Source of the DNA: Triticum aestivum
Lineage: Eukaryota > Streptophyta > Magnoliopsida > Poales > Poaceae
Assembly: GCF_018294505.1 (NCBI RefSeq)
Contig: NC_057807.1
Location: forward strand, 267,839,846 to 267,903,845
Length of the DNA: 64,000 nucleotides
Reading direction: 5' to 3'
The notes beneath the pieces were generated by a model, which saw only the letters and a program-made list of their open reading frames with translations, did no database searches and was not told where the DNA came from. Position 1 is the stretch's first letter. The number at the start of each line of letters is the position of its first letter. Position numbers and translations under genes: made by a program. Positions 54,070 to 63,903 of this stretch are shown here, in pieces.

Positions 54070-55775
54070 TCAGCAGTCACAGTCAAATGGATCGGTCAGG
54101 TCCATAGAATGAACATCCTGGGTCGTAAAATTTACTGGATTATGACCACAATATGTTGTATATAGAAGACCGACACGTTCAGAAGCTCTTTTGCCCACCT
54201 GAAACTCCTTTTTTTGCTCTTCGACATACCCATCCGTCAAAACCATGCTGCTGATAAACTTAAGCCTGATGGACAATAGTAACCTCGCATTCAGCAGGAA
54301 GAATGTGACAAATCTTGTGTTTGCATGGTTGGCTACATATCATTCTAGCGTTATTTTCTTCAATCAAATCTCATGAGAAGTGAGAAAATCTCGATGCTTA
54401 TGAATCCACCGATTGGTTGTAACTTTCTTACCCCGTCCTGTTGCCTAAATAGACATGAAGATTGAAAACAGTTAAGGTCTAAAAGAAGAGTGTCGAAAGA
54501 GCAACAGCTGAACGGTTAATTCTAGTACACTATATGCGGGCTTCCAATGTGCGTGAAATTATCACCTTTATATACAACTTCTCCAGACATGGAAAGCATT
54601 GCAGCAAGCCAATAATCTTGTTCAGATCAAAACTATTCATTTGGATATATAAGATCTTGACAGAATCCAGCACCATTGATAGGCCATCCATGGAGAAACT
54701 CTTCATTGAGCATAGAACATAATATTAGTACAAAATGTGTACTCCAAGATGATATATAAATTATGCGCAGAAATTTAAAATGCAGCTTATGGTTACAAGT
54801 GTAGATGATAATATAAAGTACCTGAAGAACTGTGGAGCCAAACACCATATTGAAATGAGCACAGAGATCATGTATTACACCCAAGGTCTCCAGTTTAGGC
54901 GCAGAGAGGACGGTTATTTGCAACGGTGAATAACTAGAATCAAGGATCAACCTTTGAAGTGAAGGGGCATCTTGGATGATGAGCTGCCTTCCGTCAAAAG
55001 AAATTCCAATTCTTACAAGGTTAGGCGACTTTATTTGGAGACAACCGATTCTAACTGTGAAAACAAGCACCAAGCACTCCAGCGCAGGGCAACTGGAGTG
55101 GATGATGCTGTGCAATGAGGCCTCCGATATACGAACCCGCACAAGTGAAAGTTTCTTGAGAAATGGGAGTCGAAGGTTTAGTACCAGATTGTCTGGTAGG
55201 TAGCACAGCGCAAAGGTGGCGGTGTGGAGAGAGGACGAAAACCGCGAGATGGACATCGGTGCTGAGGGCACAAGTTCATGGCGTTCGGTATGTGGTATGT
55301 GATTTCCAGGGGAATAGTAGAACTCAAGCAGCTGTAGTTCTGTGAATTCAGGGGATTTCAGCCAGGCGTCCACCGTGCAGGGCATGGTATGCTTGCTCAG
55401 GTAGCATGACGGGATGCAGAGGCTTTGAACGGAGCCCTGGTGGGAGGAGATGATGGCTCTGGGGATTTCAAAATCATTGAAGAGAGATAGCTGACGACAG
55501 TCGAGATTAAGGGGCACGGCGCGCCATAGAGGGCGCCACCGAATTGAGAGGACTTGGGTGCGGCAGCAATCCTTGGTGGGGAGAAGCGAGATGATCTCCC
55601 CAAGGACGGCGTCCGGGAGATCGCTGATGCGGTCCACCCGAGATTCTACGGGTTCCTGGGATCCGGTGGGGGCGGGGTCGCCGCTTCTCCCCGCGCTGCC
55701 GGGTGCGGGATCTACAACAGGCGTCGCCGCTGGCGGGAGCCTCATCTTCTTGGCGCTGGGGTCAGCCGACTCCAT
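54070..55775 (-). pseudogene. F-box/LRR/FBD-type gene with two in-frame stops in the last exon
   Basis: Three exons are on the minus strand: 55775-54822, 54700-54566 and 54444-54070. The introns are GT-AG and keep frame 0. The protein starts at ATG 55775 with a charged N-terminus, then an F-box at residues about 47-85 ('DRISDLPDAVLGEIISLLP', 'LSIRWRPLWR'). Degenerate leucine-rich repeats follow ('LPFLKKLSLVRVRISEASL', 'CPALECLVL', 'APKLETLGV'), and exon 2 ends 'GLLQCFPCLEKLYIK'. Exon 3 encodes the FBD domain ('VTFFLLNARLL', ending 'DPFDCDC'). F-box proteins of this type are substrate receptors of SCF ubiquitin ligases. Exon 3 has TGA at 54366-54364 and again at 54342-54340, so translation would stop after about 389 of 487 codons and lose the FBD. 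It is either a decaying gene or one encoding a shortened protein. Confidence 0.82.
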
Positions 55776-56560
55776 TTTCCTCGAGGGCGTCGCGTCGCGC
55801 TCACGGATTTGAGCAGAGTAACGAATGACGAGCCTAGTTGTAGTGCGAGCGAAGAAGAAGGGGAGCTGGGGGTTTTCTGTAGGAGTGAGGAAGAAGGGGA
55901 GCTGGGGTTTTCTGTAGGAGTGAGGTGAGGAATTTGGGGGTACGAGTGGAGCGAGCTGACGTGAGGTGGGTGGGAGCGAGGAGGAAGAAGAGCACCCAGG
56001 TTTTTTTGGGGGGGGGCGGTGTGCTGGGTGTGGGTAGCGCCTCTCATTCAGTAAATATATGGGCTTTTGAATTGATTTTACTATTTACTAGTGTGGATGG
56101 GCTGTTTTGTCTTGGGCCCAGAGAAACAATTACTACTAGTACAGTGGAGACACTCTACAGCTACCCAGAAAAACAATTACTACTAGTACAGTGGAGACAC
56201 TCTACCGCTTCTGGCTCCTCCTAGGTCATTGAAACGTCTCCCTCTACTGAATGCCGTTATACTTTTGTTCACCGACATGCGGGCCATGCAGCGCGCGGGC
56301 CCAAATGCCATCCACCAAATTAGAAGGCAGTATGCAGGCGGAGAGTCACCCCGGTCGTAGCGTGGCAGTAACGAGCCATCGTATCACAAAACCCCACCTC
56401 CCCGCAGTCTAAGTTTGACGGACGAAGCAACCATCATTTCACTCTTCGCTGAATCCCCTTCTCCCTCACCGTCTTCAAGAAAGGAAACACTCGCATCTGC
56501 CACTGTTCTTCTCTCCGAATGAAGGTAAGGTAAGCGGATCTGTGATGTTGGTATATTTTC
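55776..56560. other. Shared upstream region of two divergent genes, with short tandem repeats
   Basis: It contains a 36-bp tandem duplication (55854-55889 and 55890-55924, GAAGAAGGGGAGCTGGG...), which would be 5' leader of the F-box gene, and a second direct repeat with 47-bp period (56124-56158 and 56171-56205). A TATA-like TATATTTAC on the minus strand near 56050-56062 could serve the F-box gene. The stretch 56400-56445 is an inverted partner of 61507-61550. Confidence 0.45.
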
Positions 56561-56833
56561 GTTCAGAGAAAAAAATAACTTTTGCAAAGCAGTAACTGAT
56601 CATCACTCTCTTTTTTGTTTCATTGTCATTGTGATTGTGTTTTCCTTTCAATGGTCTCCTAGTATTTGTCAGTTTCATATTGGAGAAACCGCGGGAGGCT
56701 AATCCTCACGTGACAGAGAGCTCCAAGAAGATGGAGGCAACCACCGAGGCGACCCCAGATACTGAGATGGTCAACGCCCCGTTTGAGGTTACAACCCCCG
56801 TGGCACTGCAGGAGTAGTTTTCCCCCTTCGAGG

Positions 56834-57466
56834 ATGTGTCCCCCCCCCCCTCCCCCCGCTGAGCTGCCCAAGGTGATTTCCTTGTTTGCCAATCTCGATT
56901 GTGGTTTTTCATCTAAGTATGTAGTGAATTTTTTTAGAAAAGGAAGTATGTGGTGATTAATAATGCAAAATTTTATTAGCTTCGATGCCATGCTATACAT
57001 AGTGGTTTAATAAACTTGTGTTTCTTATACTGAAAAGCAATTCAGAATTTTTTCCTGTTTCAATTAGAGCCCTGATGCAGACAAGGATTGTGTGGTTGTA
57101 CATGTCACTCGCTATGAGGCGGACGACCTGAATATACGCACTGGGAAAACAGAGTTCTTAGGTTGTTGGATCCTGGAAGCCATTTGCGGTTATACCAATG
57201 AAGAGTTGTATTCCAGCCTCACTGTTGTCAGGCGTGTTGTCCAGGGTGTACTGAAGCACAAGAAGTTCAAAGCTACTCCTTCGTTTGTGAGGAATACTGT
57301 TCTTGTCAAGCTTACGCAGGAAGATGACGTGGCATGCCTCCACAAACAAGTTTATCAGTGGCAAGGCCACAAGGTTGTCTTCATGAAGGTTCACAGGATT
57401 GAGCTGCTGCGGGACGTCCTCGATGATGTTCATGGCAAGGTCCGTCTTGTGTCCAGCCCAAATTAG
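56834..57466 (+). CDS. Small protein of unknown function, two exons
   Basis: Exon 2 (57068-57466) is a clean frame of 132 codons, with acceptor CAATTAG before it, encoding a mixed alpha/beta-looking protein ('HVTRYEADDLNI', 'FLGCWILEAICGYT', 'VLVKLTQEDDVACLHKQV'). I do not recognise the family. Exon 1 ends at a donor (CCCAAG/GTGATT, 56872/56873). In the joining frame the start is ATG 56834, giving a 145-aa protein that begins with a Pro-rich stretch. A better-looking ATG at 56731 opens a frame with acidic content ('TPDTEMVNAPFEV') but meets TAG at 56815-56817 and is one base out of frame with exon 2. The phase change falls in a C11TC6 tract, so a sequence error or a true mutation there is possible. 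Confidence 0.55.
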
Positions 57467-58019
57467 ATCGAGGCATGAAATAGTTGCCCCAGCTAGTGTT
57501 TAATAGTAGTTTGGATTGTGTCTAATTATCCGAACCTTGCCTGTTATCGACCCCTCTGGGGCTAGTACTCTGTTTGAATCCGTCTATGGGAACTGCTGCT
57601 ACTTTTGTGTGCCCGTGAATCATGTGAGAACCATCGTAATTGTTGCCGAAACAGATGCGTCCTCACTAGTTTTTTCATGAATATGGCATGGTAAGACATA
57701 AGTTGTCACGGTTTATCATACGAGCAGTGTGTGTTTTGATGAAATAGAGCACTCGTTCGAGAACCGTGCGCCGACGTATACATAAGTACTTGTAAACACT
57801 GTTGGTGCTACCCCACTTGTAAGCAGTTGTGCAAAACACGGCACATTGGCTCAGCTCGCTTCAACACTAGGCTATCGACCAGCTAACAATCAACAATCTG
57901 CTGTCTGACATATAAGCAACTATGTATCTTGTTACAGTGGTTCATGCAGTTAATTGAGGCCACAATGTAATAAATTCCAAACGTTCACACGCTAGTCCAG
58001 CGCTCATGTGGAACACTCA
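57467..58019. other. 3' flank of the small gene; no further gene seen
   Basis: AT-rich sequence probably includes the 3' UTR of the upstream gene. No credible frame, RNA gene or repeat terminus was recognised. Confidence 0.4.
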
Positions 58020-59402
58020 CATTAAACTCGTCTTCATAAAAAACTTGAAAAGCATAAGTTAAGCAATTTTATACATCTCAATGATTCATAGAACATAACA
58101 AACATATACTAGTTCACAGCAAAAGACAAAGTTGTGAGAAGGTTTACAAATCAGGAAAAAACAAGCAAGGCTTCTCTGAGCAAAGGGCCTCCCGGCAGGC
58201 TTAAATTTCCTGGAGTTCACTCTGGTTTTTTCTTGTTGCCACCATCCAGGGTTAGGTTCTCTCATTCCAGAATAACCAATTATAATTGTGGTCTCAGCTG
58301 GAATGCTGAACTGAACCATGCAGTGTACTGACCAGCTGAAATGCTTGTGCATTCCACTAAATTTAAGCACCGCTATTTGCAGAAATAAGCAGACCACAAT
58401 GCCTCTTGTCCGCGCACCTGTCCAAAAAACCGCCGTGCAGCCGTGCCAGCTAGTCCTCGGTCCATGGATGAACTGGTAGAAAGTGCATTCCGGACTAGGA
58501 TGCAGTTGTTTTCGCTCGTCCCTGCACTGCAATCAGGAAGTAAAACGTACGAATCAGCTTCTTTTAGATTGCGTTGGTCATTCTACCTTAGTTACTACCA
58601 ATGTAGGGATACCTTGAAGACGGGAGGTTAGACGACGGCAACGAGGGATAGCCATCTCATTTTGCGCAGTTGTACTAAAACTGAGGTGTGTGCTTTTGAT
58701 TGCGCGGATAGAAACGATACGGAGACAGACATCCCGAAACGATATGGAGACAGACATCCCTGTTTGCGCAAATACGAAATACGGTTATTTAAACAGTGAC
58801 AGATATTACTACTTTCCCCCGTTTCCTCTTAGAACCAAGTCCTAGATTCATGCTACAGCTTTCCCACTTTCTTCCCTGTTTGAACCAACGCTTTGAGTCG
58901 ACTGTATGAACTAGCTTTACTTCTAATAATAGTAGAAGTCTAGGTGGCTTTGGAACAGCGGACGGAAGTAGAAAAGGATCCACACGAAGGGAGCTGGGGC
59001 AGTAGAGCAAGGCAGGTTTCGAAGGAATATATACCTGAGGGTCGTCGGCATGTGGCAAAGACGGCGTCGGGAGGCCGCATCTTGGCCACAATACCGCAGG
59101 GAGGAAGAAGGGGTCGGAGGCCCTCCCGAGCCGGCGCTCTCTCGGAGAGAACGGCACGGCCGCCGATCGGGACGCGCGGGCAGCCGTTGGTCTCCTCCCT
59201 CGCCGCCGACGACAGCGTGAACGATGCACCTACACCCCTGCCCCGGTCGAGGTTGTCCGGCCGGATTTGTGACCAGCCGTGAGCTGAGAGAGAGTGTGGC
59301 CACCTATGTGTTGCTTAGATCTGGAGAGCATGAGAGAGTGAACGAGAGGAACCCTAGTAAAGCAAGCGCTAAGGCTCCTGCTTTTATATATAGTGGAGTG
59401 AT
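58020..59402 (-). ncRNA. Possible spliced minus-strand transcript, probably non-coding
   Basis: On the minus strand a TATA box (TATATATAAAAGC, about 59402-59389) lies upstream of a pyrimidine-rich leader. Plausible exons are about 59365-59035 (donor GTATATAT), 58526-58418 (acceptor GCAG, donor GTGCGCGG) and about 58372 down to 58020. The only ATG near the leader start gives a 33-aa frame. Longer open frames (in 59303-58923 and 58532-58086) do not match a protein I know and do not combine into one frame. It could be a non-coding RNA, a decayed gene, or chance splice signals. Confidence 0.25.
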
Positions 59403-59936
59403 TTTGTTGTACCAGCTTCAAAAAATGCGCTCCTACGTGTACCCGCGAGTGGGTGTGAGAGAACTAGTGCGTGCGTGCACCGCTTCTCTTCGTGAGAGTA
59501 CAATATACTATGCCCAAAGAACGTTCGCCGCAAGAGTAATAGTATAAGTGTGTGACGTGTGAGCTAAAATAAAATGTGTGCGCCGTCTTTTGTTTTTTAG
59601 AAGTTCTGAGGGTAGGGTGTGAAGAGCACATATGTGCGTGACGTCTACCTGCAGATAGACGGTGGGTGCGACGTGCGAGTCTGCGAGAGGACTCGGGAGA
59701 GTCGTGACTCGTGAGGGTGCGTGTGCGTGAGAGAGAGGGGGGCACGTATCAATGCAATGCATGTGTCCGTAAATCATTATCCGACAAACGTTCGCCACAA
59801 GCCTTTTCCTGACGAACGCCGTAAGAACCGTTAGATCGGCATCCGACAGTGTCAGTTTTGCCATGTCATTTAACAGAACAGCCACTCCTCCTACACACAA
59901 ATCTTCCACGTGAGTGTTAGCAACTGCCGTATGCTC
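59403..59936. other. Intergenic stretch, no gene recognised
   Basis: Sequence with GTGTG(A/C)G-rich runs (59440-59750) and no conserved coding frame. Nothing else is supported. Confidence 0.35.
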
Positions 59937-60000
59937 CCTCCGTTCCGAAATGCAGTGCATATAGCTTTATTGAAAATTCGAACCTCGCAAACTTTTACCG
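59935..60000 (+). repeat. Truncated Stowaway-like terminus
   Basis: CTCCCTCCGTTCCGAAATGC at 59935 is the typical start of a Triticeae Stowaway (Tc1/Mariner) MITE. The following bases ('ATTGAAAATTCGAACCTCGC') also resemble such elements, but no matching inverted end is seen nearby. Confidence 0.5.
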
Positions 60001-60197
60001 AGTTTTCGTGTACCAAATTGCACATGTAGAATACCATGTATATATCATTTCATTCATCTTCGAGAGGTAACTATAAAGATGGGTGAGGAGTCTACAAAGA
60101 AAGACCATCGTATCACCCGCAGCAATTTCAAGCATCCTTTAGTGTCGAGGAATATCATAGGAACTCTATATGATATGATTTTTATAGGATTTTTTCC

Positions 60198-60530
60198 TTT
60201 AGAGCCAATTGGTTCATAGGAATAGATTCATATACTCCACATTTCAAAGGAAATAAACATGATATCATTTCTATAGCTTTAGAGCCACTTGGTTCATATG
60301 AATGGATTCCTATACTCCCTTAATTTCAAAGGAAAATAAACATTAGCGTATATTCAATAGAAAAGTTCCTATGATATGAACCAAATTACATCTCTTTTCT
60401 AATCCCTCCTCATAGGAATTGAGATACATGTCATCTCTAGATTCAATAGAAAAGTTCCTATGATGTGAACCAAATGACATCTCTTTTCCAATCCCTACTC
60501 ATAGGAATTGAGATGCTCCATGTCATCTCT
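60198..60530 (+). repeat. MITE-like compound repeat: two direct pairs facing each other
   Basis: Two direct copies start TTTAGAGCCA(A/C)TTGGTTCAT at 60198 and 60278 (80-bp period). Two further copies start ATTCAATAGAAAAGTTCC at 60352 and 60441 (89-bp period). The second pair contains the reverse complement of the first pair's 'TTGGTTCATAGGAA' motif, giving an overall palindromic layout. Confidence 0.6.
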
Positions 60531-61506
60531 TTCCCTACAACTTCCATGTATACATCTTCTATTCCTAAATAGATAGTACAACCCACTAGTAGCTTTTTTC
60601 CAAAACATGCAACTATGGCACAAGAACTATATAGTGTGCCAATAACTTTGAAAGATGGTCGCTGGATGAAGCTAACCCGACAGTGCAGAGATAGGCAAAT
60701 CCGAGCACTACTGGCCGTTGGATATCATCAACATTCCACCAGATCTGCCACATGTACAATTTAGAAGACTCCATGGTTGAACTTAAGCATAATGCACAAA
60801 CCTCAAAACACAAGCACTTCTCCTTTGTTCTAGAATCTTCTGTATCATAATTGATTATTTTTTTCTAAATGAATTGCCATTATTTGTTTTTTACTTTATG
60901 ATTTACAATGCACAACCCCATGAATCTTAACATTTTTATAAAACTAATTGATTTTGAATGAGATGAACTATAAGAACTAAACGAACATCTACATCATGCA
61001 TATATGACTCAAAGCTTTACATGCTATAGTGTGTATTTATTCATAATTTGGTTTCGAAATCTCATGCGTTCAATACATGTGTACCTTACTAGTTTTGAGT
61101 AGAGTAGCAAATTTCACGCGGCCCCGGGTATATCAAAATGCAGGGCCCATGCATCATTGCCTTTCGGTCGAACCTACGTCCACAATTTTTTGTACGTACT
61201 ATATCTCCACTGGTCCCCGAACCCAAAATGCTGCCTCGTTCCCGTAAAACCAAGCGGCCCACACATATTTAAGGCGTCGACTCGAACCCGTTTACTACGA
61301 CGTGGCCCCGCACGCCGTAGTACTCCTACAAACCCTACCGCCGCACTCATCATCGGTTTTCTTCAAGAGGACGAGGGAGAAGCCGATTTGTAGTGGAGGC
61401 GCTTTCAAAAAAAGGATCTGTAGTGGAGACCCCTACCCTAGGGTGCCCTAGGTAGCTGCCGCACGCATCATTGTTTTCTCTTTTCTTTATGCTCTTGCGC
61501 CCTAGA
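60531..61506. other. Intergenic stretch, no gene recognised
   Basis: AT-rich from 60580 to 61090, then GC-richer. No credible frame or repeat terminus was found. Confidence 0.35.
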
Positions 61507-62245
61507 GTGAAATGATGGTTGCTTCGTCCGTCCAGCTTAATGCGGGAAAGGTGGGGCTTTGTGATTTGACCCCTCATCGCTCATTTTCTACTACTGCGGC
61601 GCTACGACCGGGGTGCCTCCAATTCCAACCGCTGCTCCGAACTGTAATTTGGTGCATCGCACGTGGAACAAGACGGTGGATGAGCCACATGTCGGCCAAA
61701 GGGGTCCTGTTAAGTGTGTCGCCATTTCGTGTGCGGACTGACCCTGCTTGAGTTGCTACGCCAACACGACAGGAGCAGCCTACCACTTGGTTTTGCTCCT
61801 TGGTGAATCCCGACTATATTGATCTAAAAAGATACGTGCTGAACTACCCTGCCCGTCTCGGTTTTTTATTTTTAGGCGTCTCGGTTTATAGGGCCTGCAC
61901 GTAGTTCTAGGTCATCCATTTGACTAACTAAATATGAGTTACTATGTCACAAAAAGTATATCATTGGATTCTTAAGCGGATGTAGTTGTATTTAAAAGTC
62001 GAGGGCGGGGCTTTTCCTGCGCGGTAGGCGGGGCAGTTCCGCCTAGTCGGTTCGACAGAGACGCGAGAAGACGAGGGAGTAGGCTGCTGCAAACGTAGGG
62101 CTGTGTGATTTGACAGCGAGTTACTGCTGGACAGGTGGGGCCCCGTGATTTGACTTGCCATTATCATTTTAACTGCGGCGCTACGACCGGCGTGAGTCTC
62201 CCGATTCCTGACCACCTCCATACAGGTGCCTCTCCCAATGCTCCA
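61507..62245 (+). repeat. Pair of related repeats around an unclassified element
   Basis: 'GGTGGGGC' plus 'GTGATTTGAC' and then 'CTGCGGCGCTACGACCGG' occur at about 61550-61616 and 62134-62190 in the same order. The start of the first unit (61507-61550, GTGAAATGATGGTTGCTTCG...) has an inverted partner at 56400-56445. They may be ends or fragments of a DNA transposon family; the class is not known. Confidence 0.5.
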
Positions 62246-62588
62246 CCATGTAGTAGAGGCTGGCTCTTGCATGAGAGCCCACTTCTCCACTTTTTCCTTG
62301 CCTCTCTTTCCTCCACATATGCAAAAATGCCATGTAAAGCGCACTATTGTACTTACTTTTACTTGCTCCTACAGGTGCTTAAGCTTGCCACATAGGCATA
62401 AAGTCTGATGTGGCAAGTTAATCAAGAAGAGAGAGACTAGTTTGGTGACCCAAGGAAGAAACGGTGCTAAGCGCGTGTACCTAGGTGAAAAGACAATTTT
62501 GAGTCTATAGCTAATTAAATGAAGCAAACTTAGCAACACCATTTCATTGGAAGAGGTCACTCCTTGGCAAATGCAATAAATACTAGTA

Positions 62589-62669
62589 CTCCCTGTGTCC
62601 CATAATATAAGAACGTTTTTGGCACTACACTAGTGTCAAAAACGTTCTTATATTATGGGACGGAGGGAG
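62589..62669 (+). mobile_element. Stowaway MITE, complete, 81 bp
   Basis: CTCCCTGTGTCCCATAATAT at the left and its inverted complement ending GACGGAGGGAG at the right form a nearly perfect hairpin, with the middle at GGCACTACACTAGTGTC. The expected TA target duplication is present at 62587-62588 and 62670-62671. This is the Tc1/Mariner-type MITE common in Triticeae genic regions. Confidence 0.93.
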
Positions 62670-62856
62670 TACGAAGAAAGAGATAGAGAGGAGTAAAAAA
62701 ATACACTTATAGCCAACCTTATAGCCAACCTTGTTGTAGTATGAGTGACTAAGTGATGACTATGTATGACATGCCAACATCAGATAGCCTAACGCACCGT
62801 GTTAAATCTCCAAGGGCGCGACCGCGCGAGCGACGCGACGGTCGTGGTAGGCGCGA

Positions 62857-63030
62857 CCATGATACGGGCTGCTGGCAGCCCTTGGATCTGAGATCAAACG
62901 GTCGCATGCTAAGTTGCTGAAAATTTGCAGAATAACCCTCCAGGATAGGATATTCACCCATAGGTCTAGAATCACGCCATGCAAACCGTTCGATCTCAGA
63001 TCCAAGGGCTCTCGGAAGCCCGTATCATGG
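62857..63030. repeat. Inverted repeat with 46-bp arms directly upstream of the exonuclease gene
   Basis: The left arm (62857-62902) starts CCATGATACGGGCT and runs through 'GCCCTTGGATCTGAGATC'. The right arm (62985-63030) is its inverted complement with about six mismatches, mostly in one short block. The loop is 82 bp. The whole 174-bp unit looks like a small MITE, though no target duplication is evident. It ends 153 bp before the start codon of the exonuclease gene. Confidence 0.75.
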
Positions 63031-63183
63031 GAGAATGGAAAGCCACTACCCTGCCGTTCGCACGCTGGCAGTTCGCTCCTACTCGTCCCCGCACGTCCTT
63101 CAATACTACGGCGGTTCGCTCCTAGTCGTCCCGTCCATTCACATTACGGCAGTTCCACTAATCCTAACCCTCCTCCCAAATCC

Positions 63184-63903
63184 ATGGCGTCCCAAATCTC
63201 CACGATCGGCGGTGAGTACAAGGTTAGAACCATCACCGGCGATGAGTTCGACGTCATCTACACCCGTTCTTCCGCGACGGTGAAAGGATGCCTTTCTCGC
63301 TTCAGACGCATGTTCGAAAACTCAGATGATGAGTGGGTCGCTGGGCTAGATGTTGAGTACACCACAGTCCTGGGACGAGAGAAGGATCTAAAGGACGAAG
63401 AGAGGAAGAAGCCCGCCGTGATCCAGGTTTGCGTACATAACGTTTGCTTGGTCTACCACATATGCCATGCCGACGTTGAGTGCCAGGATTTTAAGAACTT
63501 CCTCAAGGACAAAACAGTGAAATTCGTTACTGTAGACTTTAAGAACGACAAAGAAGTCCTGGGTCGGATAGGCCTCGTTGTAGGCAACCCCTTCGACCTC
63601 CAGAAGAATCGGCTGGTGCCCTCTCGTCAGCCTTCAATGCTGACCCTGGCAGGAGCCATGGTTCATCCTTCGTACCGTAAACTGGAGAAACCTCATTACA
63701 CGTTTCATCGTCATGCATGGCAGCGGAATGTACTAGATATAGACCACATCCACTACGCTGCAATGGATGGCTACCTTTGTTTCAATATCTACAAGGGTTG
63801 GATGAAGAGCAACAGCCAAGTGTGCGGTTCAAGCAAAGAAGTATCGGCCAAGAGGAAGAGGGACAAGGACGAAGTCGAGGACGTGGACGAGGACTCCGAG
63901 TAA
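63184..63903 (+). CDS. DEDD-type 3'-5' exonuclease domain protein (WRN/RNase D-like), 239 aa
   Basis: The intronless frame starts at ATG 63184 (context TCCATGGCG) and ends at TAA 63901-63903. An upstream in-frame extension to 62914 is ignored because it lies in the inverted repeat. All exonuclease motifs are present: Exo I 'GLDVEYT' (Asp56, Glu58), Exo II 'FKNDKEVL' (Asp122) and Exo III 'YAAMDGYL' (Tyr191, Asp195), the DEDDy arrangement. The domain covers nearly the whole protein. The C-terminus is basic then acidic ('SAKRKRDKDE', 'DVDEDSE'), suggesting nuclear location. Single-domain plant proteins of this WRN-exonuclease-like family are numerous in grasses; substrates are mostly unknown, with nucleic-acid 3' end trimming the expected reaction. 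The reading frame appears intact. Confidence 0.88.
   Translation: MASQISTIGGEYKVRTITGDEFDVIYTRSSATVKGCLSRFRRMFENSDDEWVAGLDVEYTTVLGREKDLKDEERKKPAVIQVCVHNVCLVYHICHADVECQDFKNFLKDKTVKFVTVDFKNDKEVLGRIGLVVGNPFDLQKNRLVPSRQPSMLTLAGAMVHPSYRKLEKPHYTFHRHAWQRNVLDIDHIHYAAMDGYLCFNIYKGWMKSNSQVCGSSKEVSAKRKRDKDEVEDVDEDSE

Noticed and set aside
58789..59229. 146-codon minus-strand frame rich in Arg and Pro
   Set aside because: No recognisable domain, two frames are open over the same GC-rich stretch, and no good start context. Treated only as part of a possible non-coding transcript.
62914..63183. N-terminal extension of the exonuclease frame
   Set aside because: It reads through the inverted repeat and has no family similarity; the ATG at 63184 starts at the expected place for the family.
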